The notes: generated from the sequence alone by a model not told the origin. A stretch of 64,000 bases of DNA from Lutjanus erythropterus (GCA_020091685.1 CM034610.1:25394094-25458093), one strand, 5' to 3'; positions 38,821 through 51,526 are shown, numbered from the stretch's first letter. Numbers and translations: made by a program.

Positions 38821-41800
38821 ACACATGTACAGTGAGAACTTCCACTTTGCCAAAAACTACACTTGATACCTTTTATTTAATGCCTGCAAAGTTACAGGTC
38901 AATATAGTGGTAAGTTCCATATTAAATTCCTTAAAAGTGTTCACTACGTGCATTTTATGAGTCTGGACAGTCATGGATGTAAACTGTCAGGCAGCAATTC
39001 TATTTTTTTGACTGTTTTATGCACCCACTGACCGCTGACTTCTCACTCTTCTTAACTGGCCACTAGTGGTCGCATTCGATCAACAACTGCTTCAGTTTGA
39101 AATCTTGTTTCAGCTCGGAAAAACATATGCGGAGGTCACCTTAACTAGCAGTTGCGGTGTCATTGCAGTAGGTGCTTCACCATCTGTTTCAGTGATTTGC
39201 ACTCTGCTGATGTACTCCTCTATTTTTGACTTTTTACCCTATAATTTCCACTTTTCACCTCATAAATATGACTTTTTATCCCATAATTATGACTTTCTTT
39301 TACTGGCGGGAATGGGTTTCCATATTATGAAGCTGTTTGCTGTGGTCCAAGTCTAATATGACTGGCTTGCCCATTATTGGAGCACAGAATTGAGTTACTG
39401 GCAAAGAGGGAAATAAATTATGACCAAAATATCAATTTCAATTCTCTTTACACTGCATTTTTATTCTAAACTGGAGATTGCACTATTCATACTACAGCAC
39501 ACACATACATGCACATACAGTATGCATACAAAACTCAAACAACAAGCTTTTTTTTCCAATAGGTTTTCCTGTTTCCCTTGACTGCTTTTCCCTGATTAAA
39601 ACCACATAAAGAGCGCCATTTCCCTCAGCGCTCAGTGAAATGAATCAAAACATCCCTGCGGACGACACCTTTATTCCCTGAACAGGAAATAATCTCACGT
39701 TTTCAGAGCTGATACGATTCACAGAGCGACACCAACACAGTGATGTCTGGCTTGGTCACGGATGCACACCAAAAGAGCTGTTTTACCTCATTAAACATCA
39801 GACTTTTTCATATCTGAAGCAGCAGTCAAACACTCTTGTGCCGTTAGAAGTCTCTTAATTAACTCCAGCCACTTTAAAAAATACAAAGAGCAGCGTCAGA
39901 CATATTCTTTATTATAGGTTCTATAAAACGGTCTATAAACAGCTGCTGGTGACACTTGAAAGACAAAGATAAAGAGTTAAACTTTAACAACTCAATGCAA
40001 TATTAATCTATAAAATTCAACACATTCTATGGCCTTTCTGATTTTTTTGTCCACTCCTGATTTAATCAGTGAGTTTCTACATTTCCAAGAATGACTTCCA
40101 GTGACCCACAGAATAAGAAGAACATTTCAGCAATGGGATAAGGTGAGAGAGGTGATACTCATGCTAAAACAAGAGGTTTTACAGTCAAGAAAAAGGGAGT
40201 TTTACCTCTGTTGTTCTATCTGAACTGTTTGTGGTCATTCTGTGTCTTCTGCAGTGGATCTCTCCAAGTAATTAAATGACAAAATATGTTGTTTGTCCTT
40301 CTACAACAACATGTCTTCCAAAACCGTTACAAATTACTGTTGGAAAATGAAGCAGTTTTGTGATCTGACAATGCTATGGCTAAGAATTGGTTAGATTAAA
40401 GATAATGAATAAATGTAGGATTTAGTGGCATCTAGCACGGGGCTGGCCCAAATGCTTTGATGCTTCAAAGCATCTATCATTGCCATGGTAATTGATGTCC
40501 AAATCGGTTTTTAAATGCTTAGCTTGTTTTTTTGTTTGGTTTCTGTTGCCATTGTGTTTCATGATATGCAGCAGCAGCAACAAAAAAACAGGCAAGAAAC
40601 TGATAAAGAGAAAGGAGCTGCTGTTAAATTAGTCTCAAAACCCACACACATAAAAAACAGGCGCGTGCACGTGATACGAATGCACAGAAAAGCATCCTCG
40701 CAAAAGGACATGTCTGGTTCACGTGCACAAATGTGTGAGATCGACCCTTAGTACAAGCTGTGACTGATGTCTCCCTCCCTGTCCTTGTCTCTCATTAGTG
40801 TCATAATTACACTAATAGCAAAGTACATAAGTAAACTGAGGACATTATGACAGCTTATGTTGTTTTGAAGCTTCAAATATTCGCAGGTAATTCTCACTCA
40901 AGCCCCAGAAATGGTATTTGGTACAACCCTAATCTAGCAGCGAGGTTGCAGACTGCAACCAACTGAATACCTCACCCTCCCCTTCCAAGCATGTAGGATA
41001 GCGTTGGGTACCCCATACATTTGAACCGACGGTTTCAGACATACTAATAAATCTCACACCCTGCTGAAGCGTACTAAATAGCATGTAAGGAATCTTCAGA
41101 CGCAGCCAGTGGCTGAGTGTTGCCTAACGCTAGTAAAAATGCTAAGCTAATGTCAGCCAAGACAGCAAAAAAAAAGCCCAGTTATCTTCAACAACAACTT
41201 ATCCCACTAGCTAAATAATAACCTGAAGATGTCAATGAAGTTGTCAATGCCTCAGTTAAAGTTTTGTTGTCCATGGAGGGTTAAATTACACTGTTTAGAG
41301 CCTGGCTACAGGCATGCTAACATTAGCTGTGGGTGCTGTGGGGGACTTGGCTTTCAGATTATGAAAAACTGTGCACTCTTTACCATAAGATATACTGTAT
41401 TTTGTATTTGAATTTCATATTACAAATACTGCATTGAATGTTGTCATCGCTCGTTTCGTTTACAAATTTTAGCCACACTTGTGACCACTTTTGACATGTT
41501 TTTGCCCTGACCCCTGTGACTTGAACAAGCTACCGTGGTGACGCTGCTCTCTCTCTTTTTCTCAATATAATCTGTATTACTCTCTCACCTCGATGGGCTC
41601 TCAGGTACCTAAATTGATCACCAATTGATTTATTTACATTTGTGTCACATAGATCCCTCTAACTCTTACACACTGGACCTTTAAGATGACGGAAACATCT
41701 TGGTTTGAGTTAAAATGACTACTTTTTTAAAGATAGGGGACATCTGTTGTCATGGTCACAACAATAAACATACAGTTACAGGAAACAGGGAGTTGTTTTA

Positions 41801-42266
41801 GGGCACTTACTGAAACAACTGAGGTTTGATTAAAAGGTTTAATAGTGGACATTTCTATTAAGTATTGACTACTGGGACCCAAAGTGAGATTGCACGTTCT
41901 GTGTAAATTGAATTTCTGAGAATTCGACTCAATTAGGGCTTCATAATTAATCATTTAATAACCGTGATAACGATTTTGCTCTCAACAATAAATCACATTT
42001 TATCTGGCGCGATGTGGGCATGCTGAGTTTTGCGTGCCCAATTTCAGTGTCAGATCTGATTCAAAGATTTGAGGCATGTTTTATTTATGTTGTACATCTC
42101 TGAAGTGCAGCGTGAAACTGAAGGCTGTTTTCTGTCAACTTAGAGAAATCCTTCGCCCATTTGCAGCAGCGCAGTCCTTTTGTTCTGACCTTTGGCCTGT
42201 CAGTGAGCGTGACAGAAGGGGGACGGTGTTGGCTCGGACTGTGGAAAACAAGGCCTTGTCGCTGCA

Positions 42267-42290
42267 CCCCCCCCCACACCCCAACCCCCC
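42267..42290 (-). repeat. G-run cluster on the minus strand (possible G-quadruplex)
   Basis: On the minus strand, runs of 6, 4 and 9 G are separated by TT and TGT. That is enough for four G-tracts of three. Confidence 0.75.
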
Positions 42291-42347
42291 TCCTGAGCAG
42301 AGAGCGATAAGCACCGAGAGACAAAAAGTTTTGGGGCCGGTCGACTC

Positions 42348-42367
42348 AAAAAAAAAAAAAAAAAAAA
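42348..42367. repeat. A20 homopolymer
   Basis: Twenty consecutive A followed by GAAAAGAAAAA. It could be a retroposed tail, but no parent sequence was recognised upstream. Confidence 0.85.
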
Positions 42368-43275
42368 GAAAAGAAAAACATCATGATCTCATAACGGAAA
42401 ACCTCCACACTGTGTGAACTCAGATGTGTGTCAGGAGTGTGGGGTAGCAAGAGAGAAGCGAAAACTAGCGCATGTCATTGATGTGATGAGAGAGCGCTTT
42501 GAGGATGACTGTCTTTTATCTGCGCCGAGCCGAGCTGACAACCAAGAACTTGAATAAAAAAGTACAGCGAGACAGCAGTCATCTCCAGCCTCATACAAAA
42601 ACCATGAGTACTGGAGCCCAAATCTTACCAGTCTGCAGACCTATTTTTCTGATAAATGCTTTATCACAGCACTTCTCTGGATGCTATAGAGGCGAAGCTT
42701 GTGATTGTAAGAGTGTGTGTAAGCTATGCCCTAAAAATGACATTTTTTTCCATGACAGTTTTTACCGTTTTACAAATATGCACCCTATTTAATCCTAACC
42801 ACACAACTGAGAAACATAAAACATCTAAAACAACTCCCAAGGCCTTCACATCTCACAACGTTCCCCCCAAGTCCAAAAACAGACTTAGTTTCCACCAATA
42901 TAAAGTGCTGAATGGTGATCATAGGGAAATAAGTGTTTTCCCCCTCCAAACAACAGACATTACACAGATTAACAGCCTTTGTTGAAACATACTATTACCA
43001 CATAAGTCGCTGTCGAGAAGGACCAGATGTCAGATAATAGGCTGTGCAGAGTGAGGTACGTGCTGGCCTCAAGCCATTCAACAAGTAAGAACAGCTTCTT
43101 CCATATAAACGCCTTCACTTTATGGACGACTTGTTGTCTGGGTGGGCAACCCCCTTATACCTGCAGACAGCATGTGTTGAATATAGGTTAAGTACAAGTA
43201 TGCTGTACGTGTAACCTGCACTATATTCATGAACTAACTATATATATTTCAGCACAAATTAATGCACATCAATCT

Positions 43276-43760
43276 TAAAGGGATAGTTTGGATTATTTAT
43301 TGTAAGTGGGGTTGTATGAGGTATGCATCGATAGTTTTAGTAGTCAGCATGCTCCCAGTTTGGAGAACCAGAGACTGATACCAGCACAGAAGCTAAGCAT
43401 CATGCTGTGAGAAAGGTCAGCACAAATCGTGTTTTAGCCACTTAAAAAAAGGTCTACCTAAAAAAAAAATCAATGTCGTTGTAAGTGTACGCTATATTTA
43501 GAGTATTTTAATCACTTTACTTTGATGTCAGATAGCCTTTTCTGGCAGGAAACTGCTGTTGTAAGAGCCAAATATCACTCTCTCTAAACCAACCAAACTC
43601 CATAGGCGAAACTTATTTTACCTCACAGAGCACGGGAGCTGCTGTGCTACCGCTGCCTCAGGCTTATGTAACAAGGTAAAGCAATGAAAATATTCTAAAT
43701 AAAGTGACAGTGTTTTGGTATGACTTATAGTGTTTTAGAGATGTCAGCCAAATTTAACTA
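43276..43760. mobile_element. MITE, family GGGATAGTTYGGAT, right end not recognised
   Basis: Starts TAAAGGGATAGTTTGGAT exactly as at 63222. The internal part about 43525-43735 matches one arm of the foldback at 30017-30378. No matching right TIR was found. Confidence 0.7.
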
Positions 43761-44436
43761 GATGGCATTCAACAGCAGCTGAACAGTTTATTTTTCTAAA
43801 AAGCATGACCCAGACCGCAGATCTCGTTGTGAGCAGTTTCTTGAAGTAACTTTTTTTATTTCTGCAATAGACCGTTTTTGGGCTGAAGTCACTGCCAGTC
43901 CAAAATAACAAAGACAACTATGGTGAAAGAGTCACAAGCTGTGACAAATGTCAAGAGAGGAAACATCCTCACACCTCTTTTCCTTATTAAAGATAAAAAT
44001 ACAACAGATCACCTTCTGAATTCAAGTTTCTCTCTTTTCCCAAACTATGACAAGCTTTAATTACCTCTTTAATTCTGTAAAACACACTTCATTGAAAACT
44101 TAATGGACAGAAACAAAATAAATCTCAGCAAAACCATTGTGCCCAGTCTCTCCACTGTTACAACACTCAACACCTCTGGTTAAGTCGATATAAACCCTAA
44201 ATTCACCATGATAGATGTGTTGGGCTGTTTTACTCTCACTCAGCCTCCTAGCTCAGAAAAACAACCAGCCAGTCGTCTACATATTCATCTAATCGCCCAG
44301 CCCTATGGCAACTGTAGACGGTCCATCCATTGAGTGAGCGTCTACGGCCAGTCTGCTCCCATATCTCCAAAACTCTCCGAATAGCGCTACAGCCCAGTGG
44401 AAAAACATGTATGTTTGATTTTGCGGTGAACTTTCC

Positions 44437-44997
44437 CTTTAAAAGCTGCATTACAGTAAAGTAAACAACTTAGTCATTTAGTCCACAGTACTAATGATTA
44501 TTTATCAAAAATCTCATTGTGTTAATATTTAGCGAAAGCACCATTAAGCATCCCTACAATATAATCTCAATAAAAAATATGAAGGTATTTGATCAAAAAC
44601 ATCATGATAGTTGATTCTGTCCATACTTCACAGCCCTGTTCTGAACCTTACTAAGATAAAAGTATGTAAGTATTTCATGAAAATTGACTTAAAAGTAGTC
44701 TGTGCTGTAAAACTGTCCCTCTGTGTTTTACTATTATACATTGTTTTTTTTTAATTAATATTCCTTCTGTAATAATTTGTTACATTTTACTGCTGTAGAT
44801 ATTTAAAGTTTAGCTCATTTTAAGTACTTAATATACTGTAGGGCAGTTTATACTGCAGCAATGCATCAAATTCAAACCATCATGTTTGCACTATTTGATG
44901 GTATTTACGGTTATTTTAGAGAAAATGTGTATATCAAGACATGTATCATAGCCTAAAAATAGGGATATTATTTATAGTCCATATCGCCAAGCCCTTT
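44437..44997. repeat. AT-rich dispersed repeat, long copy
   Basis: It starts like 587. The inner half (CTGCTGTAGATATTTAAAGT ... TATTTTAGAGAAAATGTGTA ... CATATCGCCAAGCCCTT) matches 8535-8720. Confidence 0.65.
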
Positions 44998-45413
44998 TGA
45001 GCACAAATGAATACATAATTGTGTTAATATACATTGAACCAATTTAATTTAATAAAGCATACAATGCTAAGTGAAAAACACATGACAGTGTGTTGCACAG
45101 CTCGAACATGAAAGTCATGAAAATATATTACACATGTTGCAGTCAATGGCTTGTTACTGTGTACAAAGGAGCAGCTAAGTCTATCTCATTAAACACTACT
45201 GGGGGTGTTTATTGGCTTAGCTGGCTGACTGGGCTTTGCCTTTGAGCAGCGGTATTAGATATAGGCATTATAGGTTATAGATTGGCTGCTGCAAGAGCCT
45301 GACACCTCTGGCACACTCGCTATTAAAGACGCATTAAAATAAACTTTAAAATGCAAATAAGCGCAGTTGAGGGGGAGTAAATAAAAGTGCTGGAGAAAAG
45401 GAGGGCAGATTAC

Positions 45414-45459
45414 CTTTCCTTGACTTGAACCTTTGTGTTTTTCTGGCCAGCTTTGGCAT
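45414..45459 (-). CDS. Possible N-terminal coding part of an unidentified gene (partial)
   Basis: ATG at 45459 (purine at -3) opens a frame MPKLARKTQRFKSRK that stays open to the splice donor at 45414/45413, leaving phase 1. The peptide is strongly basic (7 K/R of 15). I do not recognise it. Short basic first-exon peptides followed by very large introns occur in some vertebrate transcription-factor genes, but that is only an analogy. The preceding ATG overlaps it as ATGTGATG, a start-stop immediately before this start. Other upstream ATGs exist if transcription begins near 45900. Confidence 0.3.
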
Positions 45460-45920
45460 CACATCCAGAGCCTCCTCTGCTGCTCCTGCTGCTCCGGTGG
45501 TACCGTGTCTGTCTGCGGCAGCGCTCCGTGCGGCTCCTCAAAATCCAAACCACCCGACCGACCGACCAGCCAGCCAGCCAGTCAGTCAGTCTGTACGCTT
45601 CCTACCGCTGCTCCGAAATATCTTCAGCGAGTGACTCTGAAAATAACTGCACCGTTCAAAGCGGCGGCTACAGTCAGTCCAAATGCAGAAGACGGTCACA
45701 GTAGCGACACCCATGGGTGTACGCGGCGCAGGCTCGGTCTGCAGCAGGTAGCAGTGGCCGGACTGACGGCTGCGTCTCGCCCGCCTGGTGTGCCAAGTGT
45801 CGGGGCCATTCACTACTACAGTCATGTGTGTGTGCTGCAGTCAGAGCCAGTCGGTGCCCAGTGCCACGCAGCGCCGCAACATGGAGCGCTGACCTGCCTA
45901 TCACTGAGTCAAGTTAGCTA
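45414..45920 (-). promoter_or_regulatory. Putative promoter and first exon of an unidentified minus-strand gene
   Basis: The segment is GC-rich with many CpGs, in sharp contrast to its AT-rich flanks. It ends on the minus strand in a strong splice donor, AAGGAAAG|GTAATC, with the intron starting at 45413. The exon contains CCAGCCAGTCAGT-type short repeats, as often seen in 5' UTRs. No downstream exon could be recognised in 1-45413, so the next exon would lie beyond the window or be too short to see. The direction could also be wrong. Confidence 0.5.
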
Positions 45921-45938
45921 AACCCAACGAATATCATG

Positions 45939-46054
45939 CTTCCGGTAACTTTCAGAATAAAATCCCAACGGTCGCTACGGCTGGCGTAAACTGCGCCAAG
46001 AAAATACAAAATATACCTCGGAAATACGTACAAACATGAACGTATTTTCATTTC
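45939..46054. repeat. Duplicated 116-bp unit, copy 1
   Basis: Begins CTTCCGGTAACTTTCAGAAT and closely resembles 46124-46247. The two begin 185 bp apart. Both copies start with an ETS-like ACCGGAAG core on the minus strand. Confidence 0.8.
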
Positions 46055-46123
46055 TTTACGTTTTTGTGATCACCGCTGTCATAATTCATGTCTTTATCAC
46101 CGGTAAATCTAAAAGTGAAGATA

Positions 46124-46247
46124 CTTCCGGTAACTTTCAAAATAAAACCCCAACGGTTGCAACTGTTGGCGTAAAGAGCGCAAAGAAAATACAAAACATA
46201 CCTCGAAAATACTCATAAACACAAAGAAAATTAATGCATTTTCATTT
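46124..46247. repeat. Duplicated unit, copy 2
   Basis: Begins CTTCCGGTAACTTTCAAAAT. It matches 45939-46054 along its length, with small indels and scattered substitutions. Confidence 0.8.
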
Positions 46248-47120
46248 TGCCATATTTTCATTATATTTCATACTTTCTTCCAAATGAGGGGAGACTGGGA
46301 ATGGGTGGAACCTTTTTTTATTATTATTATTATTTCTCCCAGTTACTCAGAGAAAATTTGGATCTTTACTAAAGTTACATTGCCTGATTACCCATACCAT
46401 TTAAAGATGATGGCATGTGGCATATAGTTAACAATATTTATTTAAAAGGAAGAAGTCTGATGCTGAAACTGACCCCAACCCTGGGGACAGCTGCAACACA
46501 AACAGGAAACAGGTACAACATATTAAAATACTTTACATTTCACAAATTAAAGGAGAAATCATTTATATATTTGTTGTAATCAATCATAAAATGACCATGA
46601 TGTGGCATCAGAGATCAAGGAAATGTGTTAAGTTGAAACATTTGTGTCTCTAACAACATTGCATCATCTGCAGTGTCCCCCTTTTGAAATTTCTATTGCG
46701 GGCCACAACAATTTTTTTATCATTTCACATTAATTAGAGATCAAACTAATGCAGAATGGTCACTGAATGAGCAAGTGTCTGTTTGCAAGTCATAAGAAAC
46801 CATAAATAATCTTGTAGACGGAGTAGATGTTTATAACAGTTAAATTGAGTGATTTATTAATGGAGTCTGGCAGGCAGTGAGACTGGCATCTGTTTAACTC
46901 AAAGTCCAGAGCGTGTATTTTCGCAGCAGCGGGCTTTTGTTTTCAGGATAGCAGGCTTAAGTTTACACTGACGGACAACTGACAGTTAAAAACATCTGAT
47001 CAACTTATAGTGCTTACATCTTTGCATGTTATTGTCAGTTTATGATGTCTAATGCCGCTGCAGAGCTCCAGTGGGCTGCCCAAGCTTCCCTGAGTCTGGG
47101 GAGGAGGAGACAGGGAGAAA

Positions 47121-47173
47121 CCATAGATTGTATATTAAATAGGGATTCAATCTATTTAATATACAGTCTATGG
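47121..47173. repeat. Hairpin: 22-bp arms, 9-bp loop
   Basis: 47121-47142 pairs with 47152-47173 with one mismatch. The arm CCATAGATTGTATATTAAAT resembles a common fish MITE terminus, so this may be two ends with the interior lost. Confidence 0.85.
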
Positions 47174-48385
47174 AAGCACAATTGCTGCATATTGTTTCTT
47201 TAAATTTGCTGGTGGGTGTAAGTATCAATAAGGTAGAAGTCGGGCCTTCTTCCACAATATATTATCCACAATTTGATTCGAATATGAAATCATAGGGATA
47301 TCTCTTTGGAGTGGCTCTGTTTCTTATTAGCAGAATATTTCCTGTATTAATCATTTTTTTTCTCTGACCGGCTTGATGCAGCTGAAGTCCCAGGCGAGCA
47401 GAGGGAGCGCAGGAACAAACATACAGTGGGGGTAGGAGGCAGGGCTTAATGAATTATTTATGATGAAAGAGGGCACTAATACCTAAATCATTCATAATTA
47501 TTCAAGAGAGAAACAAGGTCGATGCCAATCAAACTTCAATTCCTCTCCCCTGCAGATCATGGCGTTTGACATTAGAAGTGATAGATGGAGAAGAGGTGGT
47601 CCAGTGTCACACATTATCCTGACCTCTTCCTCAATCAGTCAATAAAATTACAGGCCCATCAGCCAGAATTACAATCGGGGATGCTCTATATGGTAAAGTT
47701 AACTATACACAGTGCTAAATGGCCCTCAGATGACATTAAAAATTGATGCTCTATAAGACTTCGATTTAATCTGTCATAATTACAGTAACACACACTGTTT
47801 GCTTAAAGGGACAATGCAAAGTTTTAATATTTTGATAACAATTTATATTGATTCTAATTGTACTTATAATGACAGGTGGTCACAGTTTAAATTCTTTTCT
47901 TGAACCACCACATTAGTGCTGATTGGAAGTGAATGATAAGGGCTTAGTTGGCATTATCTGTATACTTATTCTCTTATAGCGTGATTAATTTGGAACCCTT
48001 TCTTGTCTTTTTCAGTTTGAATATGTTTACTATGGGTTTCTGTGGCTCTAAACAATTTAAATGTAACACCTTCTAAAGACCATTTAAGGCCACCGTGAAT
48101 GTAATTTATGATATTTCACGTCAATATCATTTTTATTACATTTTTTTATATTATATTTTTGTCATACTGGCAAAAAAAGTACATGCACAGATTGAATGAG
48201 TGTTTACTGGTTGGTTGGTTCAGTGTTGGTTTTGTTTTGCAGTTGTTATAACATGATCAATACAATTACTTTACCCAAAAAAACATTCATAAAATAGAAG
48301 AATAAAGTTAAATCCAACTTTATATAAGTTACATTAACTTCATAATTTAATGTCTGTCAAAAGAGACATTCAAGACTTTTTAAAA

Positions 48386-48560
48386 GTTACAGTTCATCTC
48401 AAAATCAAAAATCCATAGATTTCCTCTTACCTGTACTCTTATTTATCCATCTAGATAGTTTTAGTTTGAACTGCAGAGCTTTGGAGATATCAGTCTTAGA
48501 GATGTCTGATTTCTCTCGTATATAATGGGACTAAATGGCAGCTGGAGTTCAAAGTTGATT
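48386..48560. mobile_element. Diverged fragment of the same family as 9641
   Basis: ACAGTTCATCTCAAAATCAA, then AACTGCAGAGCTTTGGAGAT and GTATATAATGGGACTAAATG, follow the block order seen from 9641. Confidence 0.6.
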
Positions 48561-50215
48561 GAGTATTGATCATGAGCGCTGCATGCAGCAGACGCAAAAC
48601 CGAGCTGCAACATAATCCCTCCAGGCAACAATGTGCTACGTCCATTAAAACTGTTTTTGCTTACCACTGACAGGCTGAGACTCTTATTAAGAGAAAGAAA
48701 AAAAAGCAATCTTCATGTGGATGTCCGGTCAGTGTTGACGGTAGATGATGGCAACTGACACAATAAATACCTCAGTGTGTGCTACACTGACCGAGAAAAC
48801 TGAGTTCTTCTGATGCAAAATCTGTAGTTCTTCCTGCATCCATTGATGTCACTGTGATGTTGCTGTTGTTCACACAGAACTACAAACTATTTCAGCTTGG
48901 ATTTCCAGCTTTTATTATAACTTAATAATGAATAATAGCTTAATTATAACTGGCTCCGAAAGCATAAATCTGGGGAAAATAATAGCAAGCAGACATTCAA
49001 GTGTACAACTATTAGACAATATATTTAAAAAATGAAATTTACAATGTGGTGTGAGTAATTAAGTGTGCAGCCTACAAGCAAGGTTTCAAATCCAAAAGCT
49101 ATATTTTCTTAAAAATGAAGTGACAGCATTTTGCTAAGCAGCTATGATTAATATTAATAGTTACAACCACTTGGCTGGAGTGCCAAAGCAGCTCTGAGAC
49201 AATGTAGTTTATGGACACCGTACTTCCGAAATGCAGCATAGAATTGTATTGCACAAATTATATTCTTTGTGAGCTCTTGCAGATCATTTTCATTAAGGTC
49301 AGACTTTTAAATTATTGTTCTGCTGCTAGGAGGAATATGTTCTCCATTACATCTAAATAAGTGTGCTGTGGTAGCATAAACTCTGAGTAACCAGTCTTTT
49401 AGAAAGAAGGTAATCCTTTGCTACCACATTTGACACTTGCCAGGATTAAGACAAGCCAACATCATACATCTCTGATCTAACTTAATATTTCTTTCGGTTG
49501 GCTGACCCGCCAAAGGACATATTTGTGCTTTAAAAGGTTCCCTCTCTGCAAATAGTAATGAGAAATACCTGAGGGAAGCCATGGAAACGTCCTTTGGTGT
49601 ATGGTTCCTGTTAGCGTGAGCGTGATGGACGAGGTGGTCACAGATAGCCGAGTGGCCGAGGCGCCCCTCACCCCCGAAAACACACATGAATCAAGTCGTG
49701 CCAGAGCTTCCTCTGTCTCTGTCTTGCCTTGTACTTTCTCTTCTGTCTGAATGTAAAGAATGAAAACAGTAAAGGTGAGTGTGCGGCCCACTCTGCCCTT
49801 AACAGACTGCGAGGGGAGGGGAGATTAATGGGGCCTAACACAAGATTGCGGGGAGATCAGCAGAGTCATGGGGAGCCAGAAGAGTAAGGGAGTGACTCAA
49901 TGGAGCCTGGCCCCGGATATTCTGCTAATCTACTGCAGCGCGGGCTCCTCTGGCACAGCTGGCAGTCAATGTCAGACCGAAAGACCACAGAGTGTATGTT
50001 TAATCTATCAGTTACATGACAGCAGAGATCCAGACGGACGTTTGTATTGTTTAACATTTTCAAATCATAAAAACAGTCGCAACAGCAGTGGAAATTTTTA
50101 CTCATGCACTGGACAATTTCAGGTGCTTGTGTTTTACTTGAGTATTTCCAATTTCCGCAGTATATGTAGAGGAATTTATTGGCATGCAGGTGACAGATTA
50201 GATTGAACAGTACAT

Positions 50216-50680
50216 TGTAAAAATTAGACAAAACTCAAAATCTCAAGCCTGTATACTTCAGTCGACTCTTAAGTTTTGAAATAGTTTTACCAACTACTAA
50301 TGTTTTGTTTACTTTTCTTCTTGAGATAAACTTGAATCTTTGAGTTTTAGAAACCCCAAAAATCTATTTCACAAATCACTGAGTAAACTCATTGAAGTGC
50401 AAGTGAATAATAGTTAATATTTTAAGATTTTCAATTAAATCCAGGCACCCAAATAATGACAAATAAGGTTTACAGCTCACTGTGAATAATTTTTAACTGA
50501 TGTTTTTGAGTTTCAAAAACTCAGAGATTCAAGAAGTAAACTATCTCAACTAAAGATTTTAGGTTGGCAAAACTTTTTTTTATTTATTTATTCATTTCAA
50601 AACTCAAGAGGCTGAGTCTGACTCAAAACTCAAAATCTATTGCAGTAAGTTGTCTTGAACTTTTGAGCTGTCTCAGTGTT
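50216..50680. mobile_element. Inverted-repeat-rich MITE-like element
   Basis: The segment 50321-50353 pairs with about 50509-50549. The flanks carry CAAAACTCAAAATCTCAAG and CAAAACTCAAAATCTATTG direct copies. No coding sequence. Boundaries are approximate. Confidence 0.55.
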
Positions 50681-51526
50681 TTTTAAGGTGAAACTCTGAA
50701 CGCCTGCTCCAGTCAGAACAACAATCCGGTGAGGTAAATTTCTGGTACATGACTTGGAAAGTTGTAGTCTGTTAATGTCATATATGAAGAAACTTGGCAG
50801 ACGAAAGTAAATGTTTACTTGATAACTTTTTAATTAACGTACTGCATATCAATTTTTTTTCTGACATGTACACCTGTAATTTGGTGTTAGGTTGTAACCA
50901 CTGGTTGCCGTCCACATAGAGTGACTTACATTAGTTAGAAAAGTTATTAGAATTAACTCATGAACACACTCAAGTCAGAAGAACAATATCCCAACTCTGA
51001 GGAGCACATGAACGCAGCATATTACCATGGCTTTGTGGCTTCAAAGTAGCAGCGTACCACACACATTCAGTACACCTGACAGTGAATACAGGTGTTACAA
51101 CTGGCTGCAGTCTTGCTTTCTCCAGGATTATCTCACACCGGATGGTATCTGAGCCTGCAAATGTTCTTTCACACTATCAAATTGCCATCTGTGGTGATGT
51201 TGTAATTATGTCCCAGAAACTGTAAACTGCTTTATGTTTCAGACTCAAAACTGGGAGCAACAGCGGGCTGGAAACAACAGTATTTCACATTTAGGGTGTG
51301 AAGGAATCGACAAAATTCAGTCTCACTGTCTCGTTCTGATCTGTCAGAATCAGGATCAAAGATCGGATAAAAAGACGGTAAGATAAAAAGATGAAACAAC
51401 CTGGCGTTAAGATTTTTTTTGAAAATATGTCAGCTGCAAAGAAGACCTTAAAGGTAACAACTTAAACAACACCAAAGTAACAACATACACCACATAGAAC
51501 TAGAAATTCCACAACCTGTGGAATAA

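Larger units (their letters stand above)
35202..45413. other. Long gene-free stretch left of the putative promoter
   Basis: Repeats at 38792, 43276-43760 and 44437-44997, the G-run cluster at 42267, and the A20 at 42348. Unique, GC-richer islands at about 38390-38600 (with a TCF/LEF-like ATCAAAGGG) and 42080-42300. If the minus-strand first exon at 45414 is real, this is intron sequence. Confidence 0.5.
46248..51526. other. Gene-free stretch
   Basis: (TTA)n near 46319-46335, hairpin 47121-47173, MITE relic 48386-48560, inverted-repeat element 50216-50680. Unique islands at about 47380-47700 and 49790-49970 carry several homeodomain-type TAAT words and could be conserved noncoding elements. 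Confidence 0.5.

Noticed and set aside
45433-45921. Plus-strand open frame of 162 codons and two others in the CpG-rich segment
   Set aside because: GC-rich sequence keeps several frames open on both strands at once. The compositions look random, and the splice donor lies on the minus strand.
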